Source of the DNA: Actinoplanes utahensis
GTDB taxonomy: Bacteria > Actinomycetota > Actinomycetes > Mycobacteriales > Micromonosporaceae
Reading direction: 5' to 3'
Assembly: GCF_016862455.1 (NCBI RefSeq)
Contig: NZ_BOMZ01000011.1
Span: 1 to 64,000, forward strand
DNA length: 64,000 nucleotides
Positions 17,598 through 26,527 of the stretch are shown here, one piece after another. Each line of letters opens with the position of its first letter. Position 1 is the stretch's first letter. Both the position numbers and the translations under genes were made by a program. The notes under the pieces were generated by a model, which searched no databases, was not told the DNA's origin, and saw nothing but the letters and a program-made list of their open reading frames with translations.

Positions 17598-19582
17598 AAC
17601 CGACCGTGCTGATCGTCGACGACAGCCTGACCGTGCGGATGGATCTGCACGAGGCGTTCTCCGACGACGGGTTCGCCACCATCCTGTGCGCCACCGGGGC
17701 CGAGGCGCGCAGCGCGTTCGCCGGGGCGCCGTTCGACGCGGCGGTGCTGGACGTGCTGCTGCCCGACGCCGACGGGCTGGAACTGCTCACCGAACTGCGG
17801 CACACCCCGGGCCGGGACGGGGTGGTGACGATGCTGCTGTCCAGCGAGAACGAGGTGAACGACCGGCTGGCCGGGCTGCGGATCGGCGCCGACGAGTACG
17901 TGGGCAAGCCCTACGACGCGGGGTACGTGGTGGCCCGTACCCGGCAGTTGCTCGGCGAGAACCCGGACCGGGCCGCCGACCGCACCACCGTCCTGGTCAT
18001 CGACGACAGCATGACGTTCCGGGAGGAGCTGCGGGACCTGCTGGAGCCCGAGGGCTACACGGTGCTGACCGCGACCGGCGGTGAGGAGGGCCTGCGGATG
18101 GCCGCCGACCGCCGCCCGCACGCGATCATCGTCGACGGGGTGATGCCCGGCATCGACGGCGCCACCGTGATCCGCCGGATCCGCCTCGACCCGGCCCTGC
18201 GCGACACCCCGTGCCTGCTGATGACGGCCGCCGACGACTACGCGACCGAGATGCAGATGCTGGACGCCGGCGCCGATGCGTTCGTGCGCAAGCAGCAGGA
18301 CCTCGCGGTGGTGCTGGCCAAGCTGGCGGTGGTGCTGCGACAGAGCGCCGAGCAGTTGCCGATCGAGGCGATCGGTGGCGTGCACGGGCCGGGCAAGGTG
18401 CTGACCGTCAGCCCGGACCGGACCGCGCTGGAGCTGTGGGGCGACTCGCTGCGCGCCGACGGCTACGACGTCGTCCGGGCCACCGGCATCGAGGAGACCC
18501 TGGAGTTGCTCGCCGCCCAGCCGGTCGACTGCATCGTCCTCGGTTTCGACCACGACATCGACCGGGCCCGCGACGACTGCAGGAAGCTGCGCGCCGTCCC
18601 GGAGATCGGTCACCTGCCGCTGGTGATGACCGGGGCCGAGGAGCGGATGCTGGACTGCCTGGCGGCCGGCGCCGACGACTACGTGTGCGACAGCGACGTG
18701 CTGGAGGGCCTGCGGATCCACGTGCGCGCGCAGATCCGCCGCAAGCAGTCGCACGACGAGGCCCGGCGGATCCGTGAGGAGCTGATGCGCCGGGAGCTGG
18801 ACGCGGCCGAGGAACGGGCCGCCCGGCAGCTCGCCGAGACCCGGGCGGCGCTGGTCGAGGAGCTGGAATGGCGCAACCGGGAGCTGGAGGCGTTCTCCGG
18901 CTCGGTCTCCCACGACCTGCGCGGCCCGCTCCAGGTGATCAGCAGTTTCGCCGAGCACCTGCTCGAGGAGGAGGAGGAACCGATCGGCGAGATCACCCGG
19001 CACCGGCTGACCCGCATCCACGCGGCCGCGATGCGGATGGCCGATCTGGTGGAGTCGCTGCTGATCCTGGCCCGCGCCAGCCGCGGCGACCTGCGCCGGG
19101 CGGAGTTCGACATGACGGCGACGGCACGCCAGGTGGTCGCCGAGGTCGCGGCTCGCGACCCCGACCGCCAGGTCGACTTCACGGTACGGGAGGACATGAC
19201 GGCCGACGCCGACGAGGGCCTGGTCCGGGTGATCCTGGAGAACCTGATCAACAACGCGGTGAAGTTCAGCGGCCGGGTCGAGCATCCGGCCGTCGAGGTG
19301 GGCAGCGACGGCGACCGCTACTACGTGCGCGACAACGGCGCCGGTTTCCCGGCGGAGCAGGCGGGTTCGCTGTTCCGCCCGTTCGCCCGGCTGCACGACG
19401 CCCGCGACTTCCCCGGCACCGGCATCGGCCTGACCACCGTGCACCGGGCGGTGGAACGGCACGGCGGCGAGATCTGGGCGGAGAGCGAGATCGGCCGGGG
19501 CGCGACGTTCTGGTTCACGCTGCCGCCGGCTCAGGACCACACCGGCCCGGAGCGGCGCGGAGGTACGCGCCGCTCCGGGTGA
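17594..19582 (+). CDS. Triple receiver domain hybrid histidine kinase
   Basis: 662 residues. Receiver 1 (about 1-122: VLIVDDSLTVRMDL, Asp in AVLDVLLPDADG, Lys in EYVGKPYD); receiver 2 (about 130-250: VLVIDDSMTFREEL, Asp in AIIVDGVMPGIDG, Lys in AFVRKQQD); receiver 3 (about 265-385) where the phospho-site region reads CIVLGFDHDIDRAR, so the acceptor is degenerate; a coiled coil (390-430); HisKA with SVSHDLRGPLQVI; HATPase with NLINNAVKFSG, DNGAGFP and GTGIGL. No membrane segment or PAS domain. As the last gene of the chemosensory operon it probably receives phosphate from CheA on its receivers and passes a signal through its own kinase. Confidence 0.92.
   Translation: MKPTVLIVDDSLTVRMDLHEAFSDDGFATILCATGAEARSAFAGAPFDAAVLDVLLPDADGLELLTELRHTPGRDGVVTMLLSSENEVNDRLAGLRIGADEYVGKPYDAGYVVARTRQLLGENPDRAADRTTVLVIDDSMTFREELRDLLEPEGYTVLTATGGEEGLRMAADRRPHAIIVDGVMPGIDGATVIRRIRLDPALRDTPCLLMTAADDYATEMQMLDAGADAFVRKQQDLAVVLAKLAVVLRQSAEQLPIEAIGGVHGPGKVLTVSPDRTALELWGDSLRADGYDVVRATGIEETLELLAAQPVDCIVLGFDHDIDRARDDCRKLRAVPEIGHLPLVMTGAEERMLDCLAAGADDYVCDSDVLEGLRIHVRAQIRRKQSHDEARRIREELMRRELDAAEERAARQLAETRAALVEELEWRNRELEAFSGSVSHDLRGPLQVISSFAEHLLEEEEEPIGEITRHRLTRIHAAAMRMADLVESLLILARASRGDLRRAEFDMTATARQVVAEVAARDPDRQVDFTVREDMTADADEGLVRVILENLINNAVKFSGRVEHPAVEVGSDGDRYYVRDNGAGFPAEQAGSLFRPFARLHDARDFPGTGIGLTTVHRAVERHGGEIWAESEIGRGATFWFTLPPAQDHTGPERRGGTRRSG
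19546..19579 (+). terminator. Terminator hairpin inside the 3' end of the chemosensory operon
   Basis: CCCGGAGCGGCGCG (19546-19559) and its exact complement (19566-19579) form a 14-bp stem with a 6-base loop that ends three bases before the kinase stop codon is complete. The convergent amidase gene ends only three bases further on, so the hairpin serves either direction. Confidence 0.7.
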
Positions 19583-19585
19583 CGG

Positions 19586-21760
19586 TCACTTGACGTACGC
19601 CAGCCCGTCCGAGATCACCCACGGGCGGCCGGCGGTGCCCTGCGCGACGACGGCGACGGTGTGCTTGCCGTACGCCAGGTTGCGGGTCCACACGGCCTGC
19701 CGGTACAGCGTCGCCGACGACTTGAGGTCCACGGTCGCCACCTTCACGTTGTCGACGTAGATGTCGGCCAGGCCGGAGACGCTGGTCCTCTGGAACAGCA
19801 GAGCCGCCGAGTTGCCGGTGAAGGTCCAGGTCAGCTTGCTGTTCTTGACCTTCGTCGAGAGGACGTTGCTGTTCAGGTTGGAGGTTCCGCCGCCCCCCGA
19901 CCAGGTGCCCGTGCGGGTCGCCGACGTCTCCGGGGCGAGGACCACGGTGCGGGTGTACGGGAACGGGCGGGCGTTGCCGACGTGGTCCCGCGCCGTCAGG
20001 CTGTACGCGGTCGCGACGCCCGGCTTGACGGTCGGCGACCAGCTGGTGGCGGTGCCGGCCAGGGCCGCCGTCTGCGGCTGGGTCACCTGGATCCAGCTGA
20101 CCTTGACGTTGTCGGTGGCCCGGAACCAGACCGTGACCGGAGCGGCGGTGGCGCTGTAGGTGCCGGTCCGCAGGACGGTGAACGGCGACGTGGTGAACGT
20201 CGGGGCGGTCGGGTCACCGGTCACCGGGTAGCCCGCGCCGGGCAGCGTGACACCAGAGGAGTGGACCGCCCGGACCGACACTGTGTGCTTGCCCGCCGGG
20301 ACCGCCACGGCGGCGCTGCGGGCAGCGGGCGGCGCGGATCCCACCTTCGTGCCGTCGACCAGCAGGTCGAAGCCGGTCAGGCCGGCCGCCGGGTTGTCGG
20401 TGTACGACCAGTTCGCGGTCACCGACTTCTGGACGTACGGCGCACCGTCGATCATCGTGGCGCCGGTCAGCGGCGTGGCCGCGAAGTTCGCGGCGGTCCG
20501 GATCCGCAGCGACGGCAGCTGGGCGTAGAGCTTGTCGCCGGGGCACTCGGTGGCGTAACCGTCCCGGTGCCCGGAGATCCGCTCGAAAGAGTGCACGGTG
20601 CCCTCCGGCCACTTGCCCTCGGTGCCGCGCTGGGTGAGCTCGACCGTCGTCATCGGGTCGAAGCCGTACGCGCCGAGCCGGGCCGCGGCCACCTTGGCGA
20701 CGGTCGCCTGGGCGGCCGCGCTCGCCTCGATCGAGGTGTAGGTGCCGATGACGGCGATGCCCGTCGTGTCGGTGTTGAAGCCGTAGGTGTGCGCGCCGAT
20801 CACCGGCTTGTCCACCCCGCCGACCCGGCCCTCGAAGAGGGTGCCGCACTTGTCGACCAGGTAGTTGTAGCCGATGTCGGACCACTTCTCGACGTTGACG
20901 TGCCAGCGCTGGATGCCGCGGACGATGTCGTCGGACTGGTCGCAGGTGTAGTCGTCGCCCGCCGGGTCGGCCGTGTGGTGCACGAACACCGCCCGGACCG
21001 CGCTGCCGACGGTGATGTCGGGCACCACGATGCTCTCGTCGGCACCCCACTGGGCGCGGGAGACGTAGGACGGGAGCGCCGGGACGGCAGCGGGAGCCGC
21101 GGCCGCGGTGGCCTGCGCCGACGGCGATCCGCTGGGTGCGGCCATGCCGCCGCCCTGACCGCCGGTGCTCTTCGCCTCCCGGCCGGTGTCGATCATGGCG
21201 ATCCGCAGGCCGGCCGGCAGCGGCTCGACCTTCCCGGCCGCCGGCACGATCCGCGCGGCCACCCCGTTCGACGGGCCGACCCACAGCGGCGAGGTCGCCC
21301 CGCTGCCCGGCCGCTGCCCCTCGCTGCCCCGGTCCGGGCCGCGCTCGCTCACCTCGAGGGTCCGCCAGTCCGACCAGCGGCCGGTCGCCGCACTGCGGGT
21401 CTTCACCTGCATGGCGCCGGCCGGCACGGCGGCCGGGTCGGTCCAGGCGATGCCGAGCATGCTGAACGTCTCGGTGGAGCGCTGCGGCACGTCGAGCTTG
21501 GTGGCCGTGGTGGTCTTCGGTGCGATGTCCAGCGAGCGCAGCGCCGTCTCGGCCTTCGGCGGCGCCGTGGTGCCGGCCGGCTTCGGCAACGTGACCGGCT
21601 CCACCTCCCGGTCGGTGGCCGGCACGGCCACCGCCACCGCCTGTGTCGTCGCGGGCTCCGCGGACGACGGCGCCGACGTCCGGTTCAGGATCGCGACACC
21701 CCCGCCCGCCGCGAGCACGGCCACCGCCGCGCCCACCCCGATCGCCAGCTTCCGTTGCAT
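19586..21760 (-). CDS. Secreted N-acetylmuramoyl-L-alanine amidase (PGRP/Amidase_2)
   Basis: 724 residues from the ATG at 21760, chosen because GGGGGA lies seven bases upstream and it begins a clean signal peptide (MQRKLAIGVGAAVAVLAAGG); an ATG 27 bases earlier lacks a site. After a linker and a beta-rich domain (about 85-210), the PGRP/Amidase_2 domain (about 235-420) contains YVSRAQWGADES, the zinc-type histidines in VFVHHTADP and ISGHRDGYATECPGDKL, and the conserved IGYNYLVDKCGTLFEGR. The C-terminal 300 residues are beta-sandwich-like repeats. Cleaves peptidoglycan stem peptides outside the cell. It is convergent with the chemosensory operon. Confidence 0.92.
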   Translation of the reverse strand: MQRKLAIGVGAAVAVLAAGGGVAILNRTSAPSSAEPATTQAVAVAVPATDREVEPVTLPKPAGTTAPPKAETALRSLDIAPKTTTATKLDVPQRSTETFSMLGIAWTDPAAVPAGAMQVKTRSAATGRWSDWRTLEVSERGPDRGSEGQRPGSGATSPLWVGPSNGVAARIVPAAGKVEPLPAGLRIAMIDTGREAKSTGGQGGGMAAPSGSPSAQATAAAAPAAVPALPSYVSRAQWGADESIVVPDITVGSAVRAVFVHHTADPAGDDYTCDQSDDIVRGIQRWHVNVEKWSDIGYNYLVDKCGTLFEGRVGGVDKPVIGAHTYGFNTDTTGIAVIGTYTSIEASAAAQATVAKVAAARLGAYGFDPMTTVELTQRGTEGKWPEGTVHSFERISGHRDGYATECPGDKLYAQLPSLRIRTAANFAATPLTGATMIDGAPYVQKSVTANWSYTDNPAAGLTGFDLLVDGTKVGSAPPAARSAAVAVPAGKHTVSVRAVHSSGVTLPGAGYPVTGDPTAPTFTTSPFTVLRTGTYSATAAPVTVWFRATDNVKVSWIQVTQPQTAALAGTATSWSPTVKPGVATAYSLTARDHVGNARPFPYTRTVVLAPETSATRTGTWSGGGGTSNLNSNVLSTKVKNSKLTWTFTGNSAALLFQRTSVSGLADIYVDNVKVATVDLKSSATLYRQAVWTRNLAYGKHTVAVVAQGTAGRPWVISDGLAYVK

Positions 21761-21893
21761 TCCCGTGTCCCCCGCGTCGATCGACATCCGTTGTGGGCGT
21801 GAACGCTACCGGACGGTCCGGCCCCGTTCCGTCCCGCGGTTACCCCGGCCGGTTCCCACGGCTGTGTCAGCGGCGCTGGGACAGCGGTGAGAA

Positions 21894-21925
21894 CCGGCCG
21901 GGGTCTGGCCGTCGACCCCGGCCGG
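21894..21925 (-). terminator. Terminator of the FtsX-type ABC exporter operon
   Basis: CCGGCCGGGGTC (21894-21905) and GACCCCGGCCGG (21914-21925) form a perfect 12-bp stem with an 8-base loop, 24 bases after the permease stop on the minus strand. Upstream of it (21761-21893) lies the promoter side of the amidase gene. Confidence 0.7.
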
Positions 21926-21949
21926 CCGTTCGGTGACGGGGATGGACGG

Positions 21950-24457
21950 TCAGTCGGTGCCGAGGGCGGTCACCGGGCTCACCTTCGCGGCGCGGCGGGC
22001 CGGCAGCACTCCGGCCAGCGCGGTCAGCGCCACCAGCACCAGGAACACCGCGAGAAGCTGCCACCCGGGGAAGGTGAGCGGCGCGTCCAGGCCGATGGCG
22101 GAGACGGCGAGCCAGGCGTACGGGACCCCGAGGACGAGCCCGAGGACCGCGCCGATCACCCCGTACAGGGCGGACTCGGTGGTCAGCATGGCGTGCAGGC
22201 TGCCGCGGGGCATCCCGACCGCGCGCAGCAGGCCGGACTCCCGGACCCGTTCGACCACCGACAGCGCGGTGGTGGCGCCCACCCCGACGACGGCGATCAG
22301 CACGGTCAGCCCGATCAGCGCCAGGGCGATCACCATCAGCATGGTGAACGCTTCGGAGACCTGGTCGCGCTGGTCGGCGAGGACCTCGACACTGAGTTCC
22401 GGCTGGGCCGCGGCGGCGGTCCGCAGCACGCGCAGCCCCTCGGTCCGGCCGTCCTCGCCGGCGCCGGACGCGTCGGCGAGCAGCCCGGTCGGCGCGGCGG
22501 GCACACCGAGACCGGTCAGGTCGGACGGGTCGAGCACGATCTGGCTGTGCAGCGGGGCGTCGCCGCCGAGGACGGCGGCGATCGTCACCCGTACCTGCTT
22601 GCTCTTCTGCGAGACGGTGACCTGGTCGCCCACGCCGAGCCCGTCCATCTCCGCGAGCCAGCCGGCGATCACGGCCTTGCCGGGGCCGGCGTCGGTGATC
22701 GCACCGGACCGGACGTCGAGCTGGCTGAACCGGGGCACGGCCGTCATCGACACGTCGGTGACGATCGCCTGTTCGAGGGTGCCGACCTTGGGTCCTTCGA
22801 CCCACCGGTACGCCGCGACGTGCGCCAGTTCGCCACTCTGTGCCGCCCGCTCCACGATCCCCGGCCGCAGCGTGGTCCCGTCGGTGCCCTTGAGCTCGAA
22901 GTCGGCCGGCGCGGACGCCACCGTCTCGCGCTCGGACAGCACCCGGATCGAGTCGCCGCCGACCAGCACCCCGGCGACCAGGGTGACACCGAGCGAGACC
23001 ACCACCGACACCGCCGCCGCCCGCCGGGCGCTGCCACCGACGCCGCCGACGGCGAGTCGCCCGACCGGGCCGAACCAGCTCAGGGGCTTTCCGGCCAGCA
23101 CCAGCACCGGCCGGACCAGCACCGGGCCGAGAGCGATCAGGGCGATGAACGCCAGAGCGCCGGACGCCACGACGGCGAGCAGCATCTTCTCCGCCGGATA
23201 GTCCTCCGCGTTCGGGCCGGGCAGGTTGGCCCGGACCAGACCGGCGACACCGGCAGCGGCCAGCGCGAACAGCAGCCCGGTGACTCCGCGCAGCCGGCCG
23301 ATGCCCTGCTTGGCGCCGGTGCTCGCGGCGGACCGCAGCGCTTCCAGCGGCGCCACCCGGGCCGCGGAGAACGCCGGGGCGAGCACGGCCAGGATCGTGA
23401 TCACCACCGCGAGCAGGATCGTCCCGGCCGCCTCGGCCAGGGGATATCCGGGCCGCGCCACCGTGAACCCGAAGGCGCTGAGCACCGGCGGGAGCAGGTG
23501 GCCGACGGCCAGGGCGGCGAGTACCCCGGTGACCCCGGCTACCAGGCCGGTGAGCGCCCCTTCGGCGGCCAGGGCCCGGGCCAGCGCACCCCGGCCGGCG
23601 CCGACCGCACGGAGCAGGGCGAGCTGCCGCATCCGCTGGGCGAACACGATCCGGAAGGTGGAGGCGGCGATCAGGCCGGCCGCCACCACGGCGACCGCCA
23701 CGAACACGCCGACCACGATGAACAGCTGGTCGATCTGCTCGGCGGCGTTGCGGGCCTCCTCGAGCCGGACGTCGGCCCCCGTGGCCACCTCCGGCGTGAG
23801 CTCGGGATTCTTGTTCGCGGTCAGCGCGCGGAGCTGCGCGGCGACCGCGTCCGCATCGGCGCCGGAGTCGAGGCGCACGTCCAGACGGTTCAGCCACTCA
23901 CCGCCGTTGAGCCGGTTGACCGTCGCCACCGACCCGTACGCGAGGAAGCCGAAGTCGTCGCGCGTCTTCACCACGCCGACCACGGTGAGTTTCACGCTCT
24001 TGCCGTCGCTGCTCTCCATCGTGACGCCGGCGCCCACGCGCAGCGCCATCCGCTCGACGGTGCGCGGCGTGACCGCGATCTCGCCGGTCGCCGCCGGGAA
24101 CCGGCCCTCGGCGACGGTGACGACGCTCAGCGGGCCGCTGCCCGGGTCGGTCTGGATCACCAGCGGGCCGGCCGGGGTCCGGGAGCCGGCCTCGTTGCGG
24201 GCGGCCACCTCGGCGACCCCGGGCACCGCCCCGATCGCGGTCAGCTGCTTCGTGGTGAGCCCACCGCCGGTGACGACCAGGTCGACCGTCTCGGGGGTGC
24301 CGCTGAGCCCGTTGAGGACGCTGCGCTCGGTGATCTGCTGGGCCAGCACCGTCGCGTACACCACGAACGAGGCGACGAGCACGGCCAGGCCGGTGAGCAG
24401 GAGCCGGGAGGGCCGTCTGCCGACCCCGGCGAGCTGGGTGCGCAGGACCACGTTCAT
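21950..24457 (-). CDS. FtsX-family ABC transporter permease, two FtsX domains
   Basis: 835 residues, the long double-FtsX form common in actinobacteria. One N-terminal helix (15-38), an extracytoplasmic domain to about 250, a three-helix FtsX domain (about 255-385, with RIVFAQRMRQLALLRAVGAG), a middle helix region, a second extracytoplasmic part (about 490-690) and a final FtsX domain with VVERVRESGLLRAVGMPRGS. The start overlaps the ATPase stop by four bases. Adjacent divergent NarL-type two-component genes commonly regulate such exporters in response to cell-envelope stress or peptides; the substrate is not evident. Confidence 0.92.
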   Translation of the reverse strand: MNVVLRTQLAGVGRRPSRLLLTGLAVLVASFVVYATVLAQQITERSVLNGLSGTPETVDLVVTGGGLTTKQLTAIGAVPGVAEVAARNEAGSRTPAGPLVIQTDPGSGPLSVVTVAEGRFPAATGEIAVTPRTVERMALRVGAGVTMESSDGKSVKLTVVGVVKTRDDFGFLAYGSVATVNRLNGGEWLNRLDVRLDSGADADAVAAQLRALTANKNPELTPEVATGADVRLEEARNAAEQIDQLFIVVGVFVAVAVVAAGLIAASTFRIVFAQRMRQLALLRAVGAGRGALARALAAEGALTGLVAGVTGVLAALAVGHLLPPVLSAFGFTVARPGYPLAEAAGTILLAVVITILAVLAPAFSAARVAPLEALRSAASTGAKQGIGRLRGVTGLLFALAAAGVAGLVRANLPGPNAEDYPAEKMLLAVVASGALAFIALIALGPVLVRPVLVLAGKPLSWFGPVGRLAVGGVGGSARRAAAVSVVVSLGVTLVAGVLVGGDSIRVLSERETVASAPADFELKGTDGTTLRPGIVERAAQSGELAHVAAYRWVEGPKVGTLEQAIVTDVSMTAVPRFSQLDVRSGAITDAGPGKAVIAGWLAEMDGLGVGDQVTVSQKSKQVRVTIAAVLGGDAPLHSQIVLDPSDLTGLGVPAAPTGLLADASGAGEDGRTEGLRVLRTAAAAQPELSVEVLADQRDQVSEAFTMLMVIALALIGLTVLIAVVGVGATTALSVVERVRESGLLRAVGMPRGSLHAMLTTESALYGVIGAVLGLVLGVPYAWLAVSAIGLDAPLTFPGWQLLAVFLVLVALTALAGVLPARRAAKVSPVTALGTD

Positions 24458-25221
24458 CGGCCGGCCGCCAGGTTCTGCAGGGCCTCGGTGACGGTGGCGA
24501 TGCTCGGCTGCTGGATCTCGCCCGCGAGGCGGCCGTCGGCGAGCATCACGACCCGGTCCGCGTACGCCGCCGCGGCCGGATCGTGGGTGACCATGACGAT
24601 CGTCTGCCCCAGGTCCCGCGCCGAGTTCCGCAGCAGGTTCAGCACCTCGGCGCCGGCCCGGGAGTCCAGGTTGCCGGTCGGCTCGTCGGCGAACACCACC
24701 TCGGGCCGGGACACCAGCGCCCGGGCCAGCGCGACCCGCTGCTGCTGGCCGCCGGAGAGCTCGCTGGGCAGGTGGCCGAGCCGCCCGGCCAGGCCGAGCG
24801 TGGTGATCAGCCGGTCGTGGAACTCGGCGTCCGGCTTGCGGCCGGCCAGGTCGAGCGGGAGCGTGATGTTGGCGGCCGCGGTGAGCTGCGGCAGCAGGTT
24901 GAACGACTGGAAGACGAACCCGATCCGTTCCCGGCGGGCCTTGGTGAGCGCCTTGTCCGGCTGCTTCGTCAGGTCGGTGCCGCCGAGCAGCACCTGGCCG
25001 GAGGTGGCCGTGTCGAGCCCGGCGAGGCAGTGCATGAGGGTGGACTTGCCGGAGCCGGACGGGCCCATGATGGCGGTGAACCGGCCGCGCTCGAAGCCCA
25101 CGGTGACGCCGTCGAGAGCGCGGACCGCGGTGTCGCCGGCGCCGTACACCTTCACCAGGTCCACGGCCGCGACCGCCGCCAGGCCGTCACGGTCCGCCAC
25201 GGGTGAGGACTGCCTCTGCAT
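24454..25221 (-). CDS. ABC transporter ATPase of the FtsX-type exporter
   Basis: 255 residues from the ATG at 25221, which has GGAG five bases upstream; the longer frame to 25695 runs over the divergent kinase gene and is a shadow. Walker A GPSGSGKST, signature LSGGQQQRVALARAL, Walker B VVFADEPTGNLDS, H-loop MVTHDPAAA. MacB/LolD/FtsE-like subfamily. Its stop overlaps the permease start in an ATGA, giving a two-gene operon. Confidence 0.93.
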   Translation of the reverse strand: MQRQSSPVADRDGLAAVAAVDLVKVYGAGDTAVRALDGVTVGFERGRFTAIMGPSGSGKSTLMHCLAGLDTATSGQVLLGGTDLTKQPDKALTKARRERIGFVFQSFNLLPQLTAAANITLPLDLAGRKPDAEFHDRLITTLGLAGRLGHLPSELSGGQQQRVALARALVSRPEVVFADEPTGNLDSRAGAEVLNLLRNSARDLGQTIVMVTHDPAAAAYADRVVMLADGRLAGEIQQPSIATVTEALQNLAAGR

Positions 25222-25260
25222 GAATGCTCCAAGCTTGCTGGGAAACGACTCGATGGATCC

Positions 25261-25279
25261 TGGTTGATCGCCGCAACCA
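25261..25279. promoter_or_regulatory. Inverted repeat between ABC exporter and two-component genes
   Basis: TGGTTG-ATCGCCG-CAACCA: six-base perfect arms with a seven-base spacer in the 133-base divergent region. It is a candidate operator for the neighbouring NarL-type regulator. Confidence 0.35.
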
Positions 25280-25354
25280 CCACATCCCCCCGGCGTCAGG
25301 GAGGCCTCTCTTACTTTCGGCCGATGGGCGCGGGCCCTCCGACGCCTACGCTGG

Positions 25355-26527
25355 GTGACGATGATGAACCACACCCTGTTCCGGATGGGCCAGCTCGCCG
25401 CCCTCGGCGCCCTGGCGGTGCTCGGCCTGATCGACGTGCAGGGCGGCATCACCGCCGAGGGTGTGGACGTCGGGTTGTGGCGGGTGGCGACAGCGATCGG
25501 CACCGCGGCGGTCTGGCTTCCCGCGCACCGGCCGGACTCGATGTTCCTGCCCCGGGCCGGGCTCGTGCTGGGAGCGCATTCGCTGCTGCTGACCGCGTTC
25601 CTCCACCGGCGCGCCGACGGCGACTCGATCTGGGGCCTGGCCGAGTCCGCGGCGCTGCTCGGGGTGCTGATGGTGACTGCCCGCCGGGGCCGCACGCTGC
25701 TCGCCGTCCCCGCGGTGGCGGTGCTGCTGATGGCCGTGTCGGCGACACCGCTGCGGGCCGGTTTCTCGCCCAGTCAGAGCCTGGTGTACTGCCTGATGCA
25801 GGCGCTCGCCGGGACCGCGGCCATCGGGATCGGCGTCTACCTGCGCACCCTGGAAGGCAACCGGCAGCGGGCCGTCGACGCGGTCCGGGCCGAGCAGCGC
25901 GCCGAGTTCGCCCGCGACCTGCATGACTTCATCGCCCACCACGTGACCGGCATCGTGGTGCAGGCGCAGGGCGCCCGGTTCATCGCCGAGCAGGATCCGA
26001 AGCGGGTGCTGCTGGCCCTGGAGCAGATCGAGCAGGCGGGCGCGGAGACGATGGCGTCGATGCGCCGGATGGTCGGGGTGCTGCGGGACTCCGAGTCGCG
26101 GCCGGACGCGCCGCTCGCCCCGATCGCCGGGGTCGGTGACCTGCACGCGCTCGTCGAGCAGTTCACCGCCGCCGGCGGGCCGCCGGCCCGGCTGCACCTG
26201 GACGCCGACGTGTCGGGGCTGGCGGTGGAGGTGTCGACGTCGGCGTACCGGGTGGTGATGGAGGCGCTGACGAACGCCCGGCAGCACGCGCGGGACGCGA
26301 CGGTGGTGGACGTGTGGCTCACCCGTACCCCCACGCACTTGATGGTCCGGGTGACCAACGACGGACCCGCACCCCGCCCGCAGACCCCTCGCGACCGGCA
26401 GGGTTATGGTCTCGTCGGCCTCGCCGAGCGGGTCCGCGCGGTGGGTGGGCGGATCACCGTGGGGCCCGGCGTCGGCGGCGGATGGGTCGTCGACGCGGTG
26501 CTGCCGCTGGAGTGGAGTGAATCGTGA
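25355..26527 (+). CDS. Sensor histidine kinase, NarL-partner (HisKA_3) type
   Basis: 390 residues. The N-terminal about 160 residues contain four to six hydrophobic segments without a recognised ligand domain. The dimerisation and phospho-acceptor helix is FARDLHDFIAHHVTGIVVQA, with His in DLHDFIAHH, and the HATPase has VVMEALTNARQHA and GYGLVGLAERV. It senses an envelope signal and phosphorylates the response regulator that follows. Start is GTG at 25355 or ATG at 25361/25364; the sequence does not decide. The stop overlaps the next gene (GTGA). Divergent from the ABC exporter, which it probably controls. Confidence 0.9.
   Translation: MTMMNHTLFRMGQLAALGALAVLGLIDVQGGITAEGVDVGLWRVATAIGTAAVWLPAHRPDSMFLPRAGLVLGAHSLLLTAFLHRRADGDSIWGLAESAALLGVLMVTARRGRTLLAVPAVAVLLMAVSATPLRAGFSPSQSLVYCLMQALAGTAAIGIGVYLRTLEGNRQRAVDAVRAEQRAEFARDLHDFIAHHVTGIVVQAQGARFIAEQDPKRVLLALEQIEQAGAETMASMRRMVGVLRDSESRPDAPLAPIAGVGDLHALVEQFTAAGGPPARLHLDADVSGLAVEVSTSAYRVVMEALTNARQHARDATVVDVWLTRTPTHLMVRVTNDGPAPRPQTPRDRQGYGLVGLAERVRAVGGRITVGPGVGGGWVVDAVLPLEWSES

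Noticed and set aside
21887..25267. Plus-strand open frame of over 1100 codons opposite the ABC exporter genes
   Set aside because: Composed mostly of Gly, Asp, Arg, His and Gln with no domain; it mirrors the high-GC codon pattern of the real minus-strand permease and ATPase.
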